A stretch of DNA of 64,000 bases from an uncultured Clostridia bacterium (lineage in GTDB: Bacteria; Bacillota_A; Clostridia; TANB77; CAG-508): contig CANQLO010000003.1 of the NCBI GenBank assembly GCA_947624715.1, forward strand, positions 1 through 64,000, given 5' to 3'. Below the pieces are notes generated by a model. It was not told where the DNA came from and searched no databases. It worked only from the letters and a program-made list of their open reading frames with translations. Made by a program: the position numbers and the translations under genes. This document shows, in pieces, positions 1-10,900 of the stretch (the stretch's first letter is position 1; every line of letters begins with the position of its first letter).

Positions 1-167
1 TCAAGTTTATACATAGGTGAAATTTTGGCTAATAAAATAATCCTATTTTTTAGTGAAATTTTCAAAAATTATTGACAATTTGTCATTTATTTAAATAAAA
101 ATCCATTTCAGTAAATTAATTTTCTTTTGATATTCAATAAATATTTTAATATATTTTCCTATCCAAT

Positions 168-198
168 AAAAAAGATGGAAATCTTCCATCTTTTTTAT
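168..198 (-). terminator. Terminator of the surface-protein operon
   Basis: An inverted repeat with arms AAAGATGGAA and TTCCATCTTT is flanked by A and T runs. It sits just past the stop codon of the 2565-residue surface protein and could work on both strands. The first 167 bases of the window are AT-rich and show no gene. Confidence 0.7.
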
Positions 199-210
199 TG
201 TTTATTTATG

Positions 211-3200
211 CTATTTTTTTAACACAAATTTTTTTATTAGTACAATACCTACACCTAGTACTGCTATGCTGCTTATTGTTATTATTGCAATTGTTACTGG
301 TTCTTGTTTGTCTTCACCTGTTGGCTTTGTTACCATTATTCTTTCTGCCCAAAATTCATCCATTTCGTTTAATCGAATTGCAGATGATGGTATACTACTT
401 AAATCAGTTTTAACAAACTCATTACTATTTGCAATATCATTTTCATATATACTACCATTTCCTTCCTGATAATATTTATTTGTAGTTTTATCATAATATG
501 TGTTTAATGTAAATTCTGTATTATTACTATGTACATAGTTTAAGTTTTCTGGTACTGAGTCAACATCTCTTCTTCCTGCTGCATTTGAATATTTTACTAT
601 TTCTGCTATATAGCTTGGATATGAAATTTCTTTATTAGAAGATGATAGTGTAGTTGTTAATAAAATATTTTTACTATAATCAGCTTGAAGTCTTTCTAAA
701 CTGCTAGTTGGGTTTTTACTTTGTATAATCGTTTTTATAGTAATATCTTCTAACTCTCCATCTGTACTATATACTTTTTTAGTCACATTAGAAATATCTG
801 TCCTCTTATCAAAGCCTGTATCTGCTGTTGTTTCTACAAAATCTAAGTCATTATTTAAGCACTCTTCTATAAGTTCTACTCTAGATAATACTTCTGCATC
901 TGATGCTGCTTTTTCTTGGTTATAATAGTATTGTCCTAAAAATGTTCCATATGTATGTGTATTTCCTTTTGTAGTTGTCTTTAACTCTTTTGACTTATCA
1001 CTTAAGAATATTATATAATCTTCAATTTCATCAGTTTTATACTTATTTACTAAATTTTCATTTAAGTAATCCTCATCGCTTATATTTTTTATTACATAAG
1101 TATATGTTACTTCAAGTTTTGCTCCCTGTATTAATTCTTCTATGTCTGTTTCTACTTTCCAATAGCCTCTTTCATCTCTTGTTGCTTTTATTTCTGATAA
1201 TCCTTCTTTTATACCAGTAACATTCATAGTATCATTAAGTACATCTTCTATATTTATTTTAGCATCTACTATTGGTTGTACTCCTGTTCCTGTTGGTGTT
1301 ATTTTTAATCCTGTTATGTGTTTTTCTAATTCTAGTCTTGTTTGTGGTCTTTGCTTTAATCCAAAATTCATATTGTCAAGTATTTGGCTATTGTCCTCAA
1401 TTTTAAACGATACTGTTGTTGAAGATTCTATAATAGATTTATCTTCTGTGTCTACAGGAATGTTAATTAAAGACGTTTCTGCACACATCCAAGTTTTTTG
1501 TAGTATATAATATTTTAGTATTTCAAAATGTGTTTCATCTAAATCACTTAATGATTCTGAAAAGTCTTCTTCTGCTATTTCGTCATTCATTTCAATAATG
1601 TTATATCTATATGCACCAATACCGTCAAAAGATTCATTCCAATAGTTTGTTAATTGTTGTTTTTCATTATTAGTTAATTCATTGTAATCTTTATTTAAAG
1701 CAGATAATGCTGAACCTAATTTTCCATCTATTTCAGTAGAAAATGCCATTACAGTTAATCTTCTTGCTTCGTTGTCTCTAGCTATAGAATTACTTTCTTC
1801 ATAACCTGAGTTATTATACCATTGTTCTTGATATTTTAGATCTTTTGTTGATTGATAATCTTGTCCATTATATTTTTCTACATTTGGTGTTACATCATAT
1901 GTTCTTCCATCACCATAAATATATCTAATAATATAGTTTCCTGGTATAAATCCGGTAAATTTATATTCTCCTGCTCCAAGTTCTTCACCTATATCTTGTT
2001 CTTCTTCTGAACCAGATTTTTTTATTTTTTTACTACCAGTTCTCATTTCTTGCCAAATATATTCTTTACGTGAACCATTATATTCTTTTATTTCAATAAG
2101 TTGTACTATAACATCATTAATTCCTTTTCCTTCGTCTAATTGTCCATCTTTATTTTCATCATCCCATACTGTTCCAGTAATTGTTCTTTCATTATTAGTG
2201 ATTATAATCTTTATTCCTTCTCCATCATCTGTATCATCTTCTTTAGGTTCTGCAGAATGATTTCCTGGGCAAGAGTCATTATCAATTAAACCTTTTGTTG
2301 TCGTATATTCTAATATCTCTGCTATAGTTGCAACATTTAATCCTCCACTAGTGGCGATTTCATCAGGTAGACCACCGTCGTTATCACGCTTAATTTCAAA
2401 TGTTATATATAATGTTTGGCCATTATCTCCAGAAACATCAAGTCCACCATTAAATTCTATTTCAGCATATCCTTCTCTAGTATTAGTTAAATCATAATCG
2501 TTAAAGTCAACAAAGTTTCCGTTATTGTCTTTCTTTTGGATTTTCATATTTTCTAAATGCTTATCATATTCATATGAAATTTTATTTACTTTCGATGTAT
2601 TTCCATTTTCGTCAGCCTGAGGTATAATGTTAATTTCATATGTTATAAACGCCCTAAGTTGTTTATTTTTATCCTTTTCATTATTAATAATTTCTGTTAA
2701 ATCATTATCATCAGTTTCCCCAGTTGAAACATCATAATTTTTAATTGGGAAGTCATCATAGTCATCTACCCTATAATTATAATCTGAAATATCAAATGGG
2801 AAAGTAAGCTGTGGATTATCTTGACTATTACCATTTTGTTCTTGACGTTCAATTTCATCAAATGTGTATGTGGTTTCTTTATCATTAATTGTTAACTTAA
2901 TTGAATCTTCAATATTAGATAACCTTAAATCAAAGAATCTTTGTTTTATACCAAAGTCTAGATTATGTGTTGTTGCGCAATATTTGTCTGTTTGAGAATA
3001 TATTGTAAAGTCTTTATTACCAGTTGCAGGGTTGTAACCATTAATTTCGCCTTTTAAGTCTGCAATGTCCCCATTTTCGCTATGTGCATACTCTAATTTA
3101 ATACTATTGTTAGCACCGTTATTATTAATTGTTGTAAATTTGTTATTAAATCCTGATCTGTCTAATTCACTAGCTTTAGAAACTCCTCCTTGAACTGCTT

Positions 3201-6200
3201 GATACTCAACTCCGTTATATTCAAATCTAATTATGTATCCACTTTTTCCTCCACGATATTCAATTCCTTTAAAACTATAGTAACCAGCTGCATCTAAATT
3301 ATCAAAGTGTCTAGTTTCTGATTCAGGATCATTAATATGATCACCTTGAAGATCTGCTCCATTATGAGGATTCAACATTACACCATTATTTGCTGATTCA
3401 TTTGTATATGTATGGTTTATAGCAGTATTTGTATCTTCGTCTTTGTATAATTGTACTAGTATATCATTTACACCTTTATCGCCATTACCTTTATTTCCAT
3501 CAGGTGAACTTACATTTTTGCTTCCCCATTGTCCATCTAACCATACTTGTCCACTTAAGTCTATTAATGGAACGTTTTTAAGGTTGAATGTTACATCATA
3601 ATTTGTACTAGTTGTTTCTGCTAAGTCTTCTACGTTTTTAGTTACTGAACCCACTGTTATTTTGCCATCTTTAGAAGTTGGAGTTTCAACAGTTAATGCT
3701 TCATTTCTAGTTTTTCCAAAAGTTCCATATGTAATATTAAATGAAACTATTCTATCAAGTTCTTTATAGTAGTAATCGATTACTCCATCTTTGTTCTCAT
3801 CTTTTCCCGATGGTGCCTTTGTTTCTGTTACAGTACATGTAACATTTTTTTCTGTAATTACTATATCTTTTAATAAGATCTCACCATTTGAATTTGTTTT
3901 GCAATTTACTTTTGATCCTGTTACTAAGTAATAATCGCCAACTATACTTCCTGATGAATAATTAGATGTTACACAGTCTTTATGTACTTTTAATTCTTTT
4001 ACTTTGTCGCCAAAATCTAAAGTAAATTCAGTATTTGGTAATGAAGCTCCTGTTACACTATCTGTTTTGTGTAATTTTAATTCTTCTATAACATTATAGT
4101 CAATTGCATTAATGTCAAATCTTCTTCTGTCTTTACTATATTCTATTGTTACACCATCTGGTTTTTTATCGCTTTCTCCTGATATCTCTCCTGTACTTGG
4201 ATTGTATTTATAACTAATTTCTATTGGAGAAGATAATAGTTTTAAACCAGCTTTTGTTTCGATTTCTTCTATAGTTATTTTTATAGTTGAAACTCCTGAT
4301 GTATTTAAAGGCTCTAATCCATTCAAATAAATATTACCTTCAGAATCTGTAATAATAGTTTTATTTTCAGGATCTGAATAATATCTATCAAAATTTATTC
4401 CTTCTGATACTATTGTAAATTTAGCATCCTTTACAGGTTCCTTTTCTAAATAACTACTCTTATGTAAATATATATCTGGTAATGCCAATCCATTTATTAA
4501 TGTTACATCAAGCTCATTTTCTTTGAAATTAGCTTCTTTAAGAATTACACCAGATTTTTTAGTTATACAATAATGAAGATAATCTTTGTTACAACTATTA
4601 TGTTTTCCTGCTTCATATTTAAACACTATACTAACACTAGCATCAGCAGGTAATACATATGGTTGTGGTACAGAAGTCTCTTCTAATATTACTGTAATTT
4701 CCTCTCCTAAGTATTCACCAATATCTATATTTTCAATTTTAATTTTACCATTATCATCTGTTACATAAGATTTAGTTTCAGCTATAGTTTTATTTTTTGT
4801 TTTTATTGTAACATCAAAATTTGCTTTAGAAATTGGTTTTTCATCTGAACTCATTTTACTTAAGTCTAAAACCAAAGATTCAGGACATTCTAATATTTTT
4901 ATATTTCCATTATCAATTTTTATTGCGTCTTCATTTTTTGATGTAAACTTTACATTACCATCTTTATCTGTAGTTTTAGTTACAGTTGTTTCTGGAATAT
5001 TTTTAAATAGGTTGATTGCTACTTTTGTTTCCTTAGCAATAATTGATGAATCGACGCTTTTTGCCCAAACATTTTTAATTTTAATTTCGCCATTAGAATC
5101 TGTAACTACATTAATAGTATTACCTTCAACAGTTACTGTGCCATTTCCGTTAGAAGAATAACCTTTTAAGTATTTTTTATCAAGCTCAAATTTATATGCA
5201 TTATCAATAGTAATAGTAAACTCATATCCAGCTCCTAATTTTTTCTTCCCAGTAGGATCATATTTTTGTATTGTTAAAGGCCAAGGTTTTGGTGTATTTA
5301 CTACTTCCATAACGACATCACTGTCAGAAGTACTTTTGCTTTTTAGCTCATCTAAAACTTTAATATAAGCATTATAATTTTCACCAGATTTCTCATTTAT
5401 TTCTTTACATGTCAAACTAGATAATTTTTCTACATATTCATTAATTTTAGTTTTAATCTCATTATGTTCTTTATCAGAACAAATAGCCATATTGTCTATG
5501 TAGTAAAAACTTTTTGTTTCATTTAGTTTTTCATATAAATTATTATCTGATTCTTCAGCCTTAATAGTTATTAAAGAATAACCTATTTTAGATAATTGAG
5601 CTGAACAGTTTAAGCAATAATCAGCATCAACAAATGTATCCTTGAATTCATCTGGATCCTCGCAATCTATACACCCATGTTTTTCAATATCGTAAACAGA
5701 ATTACTTACAACTAGTTCTTTACCATTATCATTAAAATTATCCTCATTCAATTTTTCAGCGTCTAAACCAAGTTTAGCAGCAATTCTAAGTAATAATCTT
5801 GAATCCTCTGCAGTAATTCTTCCATCACAGTTAACATCTGCAAGATATGATTGGAACTCAGTAAGATTTTCCAAACTAGCAGCAGCACGCAATACAAGTC
5901 TAGCATCAGCTGCAGTTACTTTTCCATCTAAATTTACGTCTCTAATAAATTCCTCTTCACTACATATATAACCATCTTGATTTATATCAGCTAGAGTGCA
6001 AATATTATCATTTTTTGGTTTTTCTCCACCTGTAGCAAATCTCAAAATTAATCTAGCATCAGCTGCAGTTATTTTTCCATCCAAGTTTACATCACCGATT
6101 GGGTAATAATCCAATACTTCCACAGTAATTTTTCCTTCTGAGTCAGTAATTGCTTCTGAAATATATACTTTTCCATCTTTATCTCCATCAGCATGAATAG

Positions 6201-7908
6201 TTCTTTGGCGACCACTTACTGTAACTTTGTTTTCACCTGTTACTGTTTTTTCACCATCTGGAAATTTCATAACTTTTTGCCCACTACCATTGTTAGAAAT
6301 GTAGTCTTCAAGCTTGCCATCTACATATATGTTATCACCTATCATACAAATTCTACCTAAATTTACGTTTAATTTAAATTTTATATTAGATAGTGGATTA
6401 CCTTCTAAATCTACTTTTCGTAAAACTATAGTCTTTTTAGGATTCTCTTTATTTGTAATAGTAATAGTTCCACTTCCATTCTTAATACTCTTGCTACAGC
6501 AACTGTTATCAGAACCCGTAAAATTCCATGTATCATAGTTATCATTTGGTGAATAATCATATTCTGCATCCCCAATCATTGGTATATATCCATCGGCAGT
6601 ATCAGTTTCAATAATTTTAACATGAATAGATTTTTTAATATTAGTTATTTCTATTTTTCCATTTGTGTCTGGTGTTACATCTTCTGCAATAACTGTATTA
6701 CCTACAACAGTACCTTTTCCCGCTATTTTAACACCTGTATCATTTGTTATTTCTATTGTAAATTTTACTTTACTATAATCCTTAGCATCACCTTCAAATT
6801 TTTTCTGTATAACAAGTTTACCCGGTTCTACATCGTTCTTTATAGATAATGTAGCAGTATTATTATCATAACTCATTTTGTCACTATGTTTATCTGGTGC
6901 TACGCTTGTAACACTACCAGTATTAGTATTATATTTTACAGTTAAAGTAATCTCATCAGACAACTTTTCATAACTATTTGGAGCATATTCTTCCTTTATT
7001 TTTATTTTAAATGTTCCAGTATTATTTTTTGGTTTGATATTCAATGTCCCTAAGTTACCATCATTAGAACTTTTAAGACCATTCCAAGTAGTACTATTCA
7101 CAGTACATGAACTTAGTCCTTTAATTTCTCCTACATTTTCACCAGCAGTAACTGAAAAACCTACATTTGAAACTCCCTTACCAGAAATACTATTAATTTT
7201 CTTTAGTTTTAATTTTACTTCTGGAGACTCTCCATTCTTATTATATACATCAACAATTAAAAATGATTGTTTTGTATCTCTTCCTTGATATGAATACTTT
7301 CCCATTTTACCTATGGGTTTAAACTCTTCTTCACCTTCAAAAATAGCAATAGCTTTTTTACATAATTCTCCACACGATGAATCGTTTTCAAAATTTTTAT
7401 CTTCATTTTTTATACCTTCGCCGTGAAAGAAACCTGAACCAAATGTATCCCCAGCGTGAGCTAACAATCCCCACATCGCTTTTTGGTATTTATCAGCACT
7501 ATTAGGATTCATCAAGTCATTTTTTCTATCAGATGATTCAGTATTAGCCATATAACCTATATAAGCTAAGGCTGCATAGTGTCTGTAAACAGGCGAATCA
7601 GATTTGTATTCATTACCTTTTTCCATAACATTACTACCAGATCTACGCGAATAAGAAATCATTTTATCATCATCTGTGAATTCAAAATAGTAATTTAGCA
7701 AATAATCTCCACCATTGTAAAATGTATAATCATGGTTCATACAATATAGTCTTGAATCGCTCCAGTTAGAATAAGTTATTCTAATTTTTAGCGCTGTATT
7801 TCTCGCATCTTCATCTAAATCGGGAATCCTAGCAAAAGCACTCGGAACTAACAGAAATACAATAAATATTGTTATTAAAAAAATGTATAATAATTTTTTA
7901 TTTTTCAT
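211..7908 (-). CDS. Giant multidomain surface adhesin (thioester-like, CnaB/SdrD-B and dockerin-like modules)
   Basis: This 2565-residue protein is probably displayed on the cell surface. Residues 1-27 are a signal peptide (lysines, hydrophobic core, AFA). Residues about 50-160 resemble a class of covalent thioester adhesin domain: Cys56 lies in YCMNH and Gln142 in YQKAMW, the expected C...Q-x-A-x-W pattern. A long run of CnaB/SpaA-like beta domains follows (for example LVIQKKF near 367). Residues about 598-718 carry dockerin-type calcium loops (DVNLDGKITAADARL and variants). Two SdrD-B-like domains begin near 1453 (GQVWLDG) and 1911 (GTVWDDENKDG). The C-terminus has a KPTGE motif, one membrane segment and a basic tail, like a non-canonical sorting signal. 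Its AGGAGG ribosome site lies inside the last codons of the upstream gene, so the two are probably translationally coupled. The function is inferred; no ligand can be named. Confidence 0.85.
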   Translation of the reverse strand: MKNKKLLYIFLITIFIVFLLVPSAFARIPDLDEDARNTALKIRITYSNWSDSRLYCMNHDYTFYNGGDYLLNYYFEFTDDDKMISYSRRSGSNVMEKGNEYKSDSPVYRHYAALAYIGYMANTESSDRKNDLMNPNSADKYQKAMWGLLAHAGDTFGSGFFHGEGIKNEDKNFENDSSCGELCKKAIAIFEGEEEFKPIGKMGKYSYQGRDTKQSFLIVDVYNKNGESPEVKLKLKKINSISGKGVSNVGFSVTAGENVGEIKGLSSCTVNSTTWNGLKSSNDGNLGTLNIKPKNNTGTFKIKIKEEYAPNSYEKLSDEITLTVKYNTNTGSVTSVAPDKHSDKMSYDNNTATLSIKNDVEPGKLVIQKKFEGDAKDYSKVKFTIEITNDTGVKIAGKGTVVGNTVIAEDVTPDTNGKIEITNIKKSIHVKIIETDTADGYIPMIGDAEYDYSPNDNYDTWNFTGSDNSCCSKSIKNGSGTITITNKENPKKTIVLRKVDLEGNPLSNIKFKLNVNLGRICMIGDNIYVDGKLEDYISNNGSGQKVMKFPDGEKTVTGENKVTVSGRQRTIHADGDKDGKVYISEAITDSEGKITVEVLDYYPIGDVNLDGKITAADARLILRFATGGEKPKNDNICTLADINQDGYICSEEEFIRDVNLDGKVTAADARLVLRAAASLENLTEFQSYLADVNCDGRITAEDSRLLLRIAAKLGLDAEKLNEDNFNDNGKELVVSNSVYDIEKHGCIDCEDPDEFKDTFVDADYCLNCSAQLSKIGYSLITIKAEESDNNLYEKLNETKSFYYIDNMAICSDKEHNEIKTKINEYVEKLSSLTCKEINEKSGENYNAYIKVLDELKSKSTSDSDVVMEVVNTPKPWPLTIQKYDPTGKKKLGAGYEFTITIDNAYKFELDKKYLKGYSSNGNGTVTVEGNTINVVTDSNGEIKIKNVWAKSVDSSIIAKETKVAINLFKNIPETTVTKTTDKDGNVKFTSKNEDAIKIDNGNIKILECPESLVLDLSKMSSDEKPISKANFDVTIKTKNKTIAETKSYVTDDNGKIKIENIDIGEYLGEEITVILEETSVPQPYVLPADASVSIVFKYEAGKHNSCNKDYLHYCITKKSGVILKEANFKENELDVTLINGLALPDIYLHKSSYLEKEPVKDAKFTIVSEGINFDRYYSDPENKTIITDSEGNIYLNGLEPLNTSGVSTIKITIEEIETKAGLKLLSSPIEISYKYNPSTGEISGESDKKPDGVTIEYSKDRRRFDINAIDYNVIEELKLHKTDSVTGASLPNTEFTLDFGDKVKELKVHKDCVTSNYSSGSIVGDYYLVTGSKVNCKTNSNGEILLKDIVITEKNVTCTVTETKAPSGKDENKDGVIDYYYKELDRIVSFNITYGTFGKTRNEALTVETPTSKDGKITVGSVTKNVEDLAETTSTNYDVTFNLKNVPLIDLSGQVWLDGQWGSKNVSSPDGNKGNGDKGVNDILVQLYKDEDTNTAINHTYTNESANNGVMLNPHNGADLQGDHINDPESETRHFDNLDAAGYYSFKGIEYRGGKSGYIIRFEYNGVEYQAVQGGVSKASELDRSGFNNKFTTINNNGANNSIKLEYAHSENGDIADLKGEINGYNPATGNKDFTIYSQTDKYCATTHNLDFGIKQRFFDLRLSNIEDSIKLTINDKETTYTFDEIERQEQNGNSQDNPQLTFPFDISDYNYRVDDYDDFPIKNYDVSTGETDDNDLTEIINNEKDKNKQLRAFITYEINIIPQADENGNTSKVNKISYEYDKHLENMKIQKKDNNGNFVDFNDYDLTNTREGYAEIEFNGGLDVSGDNGQTLYITFEIKRDNDGGLPDEIATSGGLNVATIAEILEYTTTKGLIDNDSCPGNHSAEPKEDDTDDGEGIKIIITNNERTITGTVWDDENKDGQLDEGKGINDVIVQLIEIKEYNGSRKEYIWQEMRTGSKKIKKSGSEEEQDIGEELGAGEYKFTGFIPGNYIIRYIYGDGRTYDVTPNVEKYNGQDYQSTKDLKYQEQWYNNSGYEESNSIARDNEARRLTVMAFSTEIDGKLGSALSALNKDYNELTNNEKQQLTNYWNESFDGIGAYRYNIIEMNDEIAEEDFSESLSDLDETHFEILKYYILQKTWMCAETSLINIPVDTEDKSIIESSTTVSFKIEDNSQILDNMNFGLKQRPQTRLELEKHITGLKITPTGTGVQPIVDAKINIEDVLNDTMNVTGIKEGLSEIKATRDERGYWKVETDIEELIQGAKLEVTYTYVIKNISDEDYLNENLVNKYKTDEIEDYIIFLSDKSKELKTTTKGNTHTYGTFLGQYYYNQEKAASDAEVLSRVELIEECLNNDLDFVETTADTGFDKRTDISNVTKKVYSTDGELEDITIKTIIQSKNPTSSLERLQADYSKNILLTTTLSSSNKEISYPSYIAEIVKYSNAAGRRDVDSVPENLNYVHSNNTEFTLNTYYDKTTNKYYQEGNGSIYENDIANSNEFVKTDLSSIPSSAIRLNEMDEFWAERIMVTKPTGEDKQEPVTIAIITISSIAVLGVGIVLIKKFVLKK

Positions 7909-7909
7909 A

Positions 7910-10900
7910 TTATTCTCCTCCTAATACTTTTTTATCTATTAAATAAATTCCTGCTCCCAATATAGCTAAACTTGCAAGAACAATTCCAATATACATTGCT
8001 GGGCTACCTGTTTTTATTGAAATTATTAATTCTGCTTTTGAATAGTCATCTTCAGCCTGTTTGTTGTTTCCAGCTACAGAGTCAAATTCTTCTATTCCCT
8101 CTAAGTTCGTACTTGTTCCTATTTCTGCTATATTTGTTACTGTTCCTGTTTGATTATTATTTATTGTTTTTGTTAATACTAATTTTACTCTTTCTGTTTC
8201 TCCACTTTTTATTGCTTTTTTACTTAGTGCTCCATTGTGCAAGTTTCCGCTTTGATCTAAATACCAATCTGAATTCATATCTGAGCTAAATGTTAAGTCT
8301 TTTGGCATATAGTCCATTAAATCCTCTACATATCCATCTACATCTCCTTCATTTGTAATATCTAATGCATATTCTATTAATACTGTAGATCCATTTAAAT
8401 ATTTTGCGGAAATTTCTACTTTTGTAAAGTTTGTATCATTTTCAAAATTATATGTTGTAGTTCCACCTTTATTTGTAACAACAACCTTATTTATGTATTT
8501 GTCTAATCTTAAGTCAAATTTTCCATTTTGTATTAAACCTATATCTATGTTTTGCATATCTTCACTTTCTAATTTTATTGTATCTGTTATACCTGCTAAT
8601 GTTTGTTCATTATTTATTGTTATTGTTTTACTAATTGCATCAGAGTTTGTTTCACTTGTTGCACCTTCTACCTGATATTTAGCAATTGTATATTTATTTG
8701 TATCGTATACAAATGCAACAGTATAGGTTCCTTTTGTTAAATTATTAAATTTATAGGTTCCTGTAATTGTTGTTAATGTTTCTATATTTTTTTCGTCCTT
8801 ATCTTTTACCACATTTCCTTTTTCATCTAATAATATAACTTTTACATCTTTTAAGAATTGTTCATTATTATCTCTTATTCCATTTTTATTTTCGTCTAGC
8901 CATGCTAAACCAGAAATTGAATATGTTTCTTCTGGGTTTGAATTTTCTCCTGGTGTTGGGTCTTCCCCTGGTGTTGGGTCTTCCCCTGGATTTGGATCTT
9001 CTCCTGATTCTGGATCTTCTCCTGGTGTTGGATCTTCTCCTGGTGTTGGATCTTCTCCTGGATTTGGGTCTTCTCCTGAATTTGGATCTACCCATTTTTC
9101 ATTTATTATTGTATTAGTTATTTCATTTGACGCTAAATATTCTTCATTTGGTAAATCTATATATACAATATTACTTATTTCTTTTTGCTCAACCTCATCA
9201 TCCAAATCAAAAACTACACCACTTATTTCTAAATTAATAATATCCTCAGGTGCTAAAATAATGCTATCGTATTCAACAGTATTATTATTAAAAGAATCCT
9301 CCTCATAAATTGTTTCCCCATTAAATGTAACCTCTAGCCCTCGAAGTTGTATAAATTCAGAGACCTTATCCCATAAATGGAATCTACAACTTGATTGGCC
9401 ATTATTTTTTATGTCAATTTTGTAATTTATTTTTTCACCTTCACGAATTTGTTCATCATTAGAACTAGATAAAGTAAACTCTAGATTTATCATATCTATT
9501 GTTGAATTAATTATATTAGTTTCATATTCCTCTGTATCTGCAATTGTTAGTATAGCACTATTATTTATAGCTATTTTATCTATATCCTTTGAAGACTTAT
9601 CATTTATTCTTACCTCAAAACTTATTTGTTTTGTTTCATTTCCATCTAATTCTGCTATATTATATGTTATAATATTTTTTTCACTATCAAATACCCAATC
9701 TTTGTTATATTCTGAATTTTCAATAAAAGCTGTATTTTCTGGAATATATGATGTTATTCCAACGTTAGAAATTTTATCACTTGTTATATTTTTTGCAATA
9801 ACAGTATATATTATTGTATCATCCTCATGTAAATCTAACTTTAATCTATCAAGTCTTGTTAATAAAACTTCTAATTGTGCTGTTTTTACTTCTGTTGGTT
9901 GTGTAGTAATGTTTGCAATTATCTCATTTTTTTCATCTTTTAAGTTAATTTTATTTTGTATTTGTTTTATATCTTTACCAATTTTTATTGTAACCTCTTG
10001 CTCTGCTACTTTCCCTTGTTCTAATGAATTTATTTGCCAAGTTTTACTTTTTAGATTTAAATCATCTGTAAATTCTACTCCAATATCATCCGCATAAGTA
10101 AGCTCTGTATATGTTGCTCCTTCTGGTATTATATATTCTAATTGTAAATTATTTAAAGTTTCCCCACTTACATTTTTTACACCTATTACATATGTTACTA
10201 TTTGACCTTCTCTTAATGTTTCTAATGTTGTTTTTGGTGTTACAGATAATTCTATAGAATTTGAATTATTTGTTGTTATTGTTGTATAGGCATTTGTTTT
10301 ATTTACTTTATAATTTATTTCTTTATTTAAATTTGTTTCTCCGATATTATAGTTAATTTGTATATTAGATAATACTTCTCCTTCTGCTGATTTTTTCATT
10401 AAAGCATTTTGACTTTCAATATTTATTTCTTGTGCTTTTTCAATTTCGCTATTTCCTACTATTTTAAATGCCTTAATTTTCGAATAATCTTCTACTTCTG
10501 TAATCCAACTATCTGCATTAGTGTTTGCATTTTCTTGCTCTGAATAGTAAACAGTAGCATTTTCTAAATTTGTTGTTATTTGCTGAGTTAAATTTGTTTT
10601 TACTGTTCCTGTTATATTTACATCTTTTATACTTTCTCCATAGTTATTTATTATTCTGGTATTTATTAAAGCTGTTGTTTCTCCTGGATTTGCATTTGCT
10701 ATTATTTCGTCATTATTTATTTGCTCTACTTTTTCTTTTCCTATTGTAATAGAATTTTTTGTTAGTAATCCTGTTTTTGATTGAATTTTTAATGTGTTTT
10801 CTTTTTCTATTGTTTCTACATCATTAATACATGTAGTTTTTATTGCTACATTTTTATCTGCCATAAATTGTTCTGCTTTTACTTTTAAGTCTATTACAAT

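Noticed and set aside
8934..9085. CRISPR-like array
   Set aside because: The repeats are contiguous 18-bp coding units for PGED hexapeptides, with no spacers and no cas genes.
8886..9117. Arg-rich and Leu-rich ORFs opposite the proline-rich linker
   Set aside because: They are shadow frames of the tandem 18-bp repeat in the large surface protein gene.
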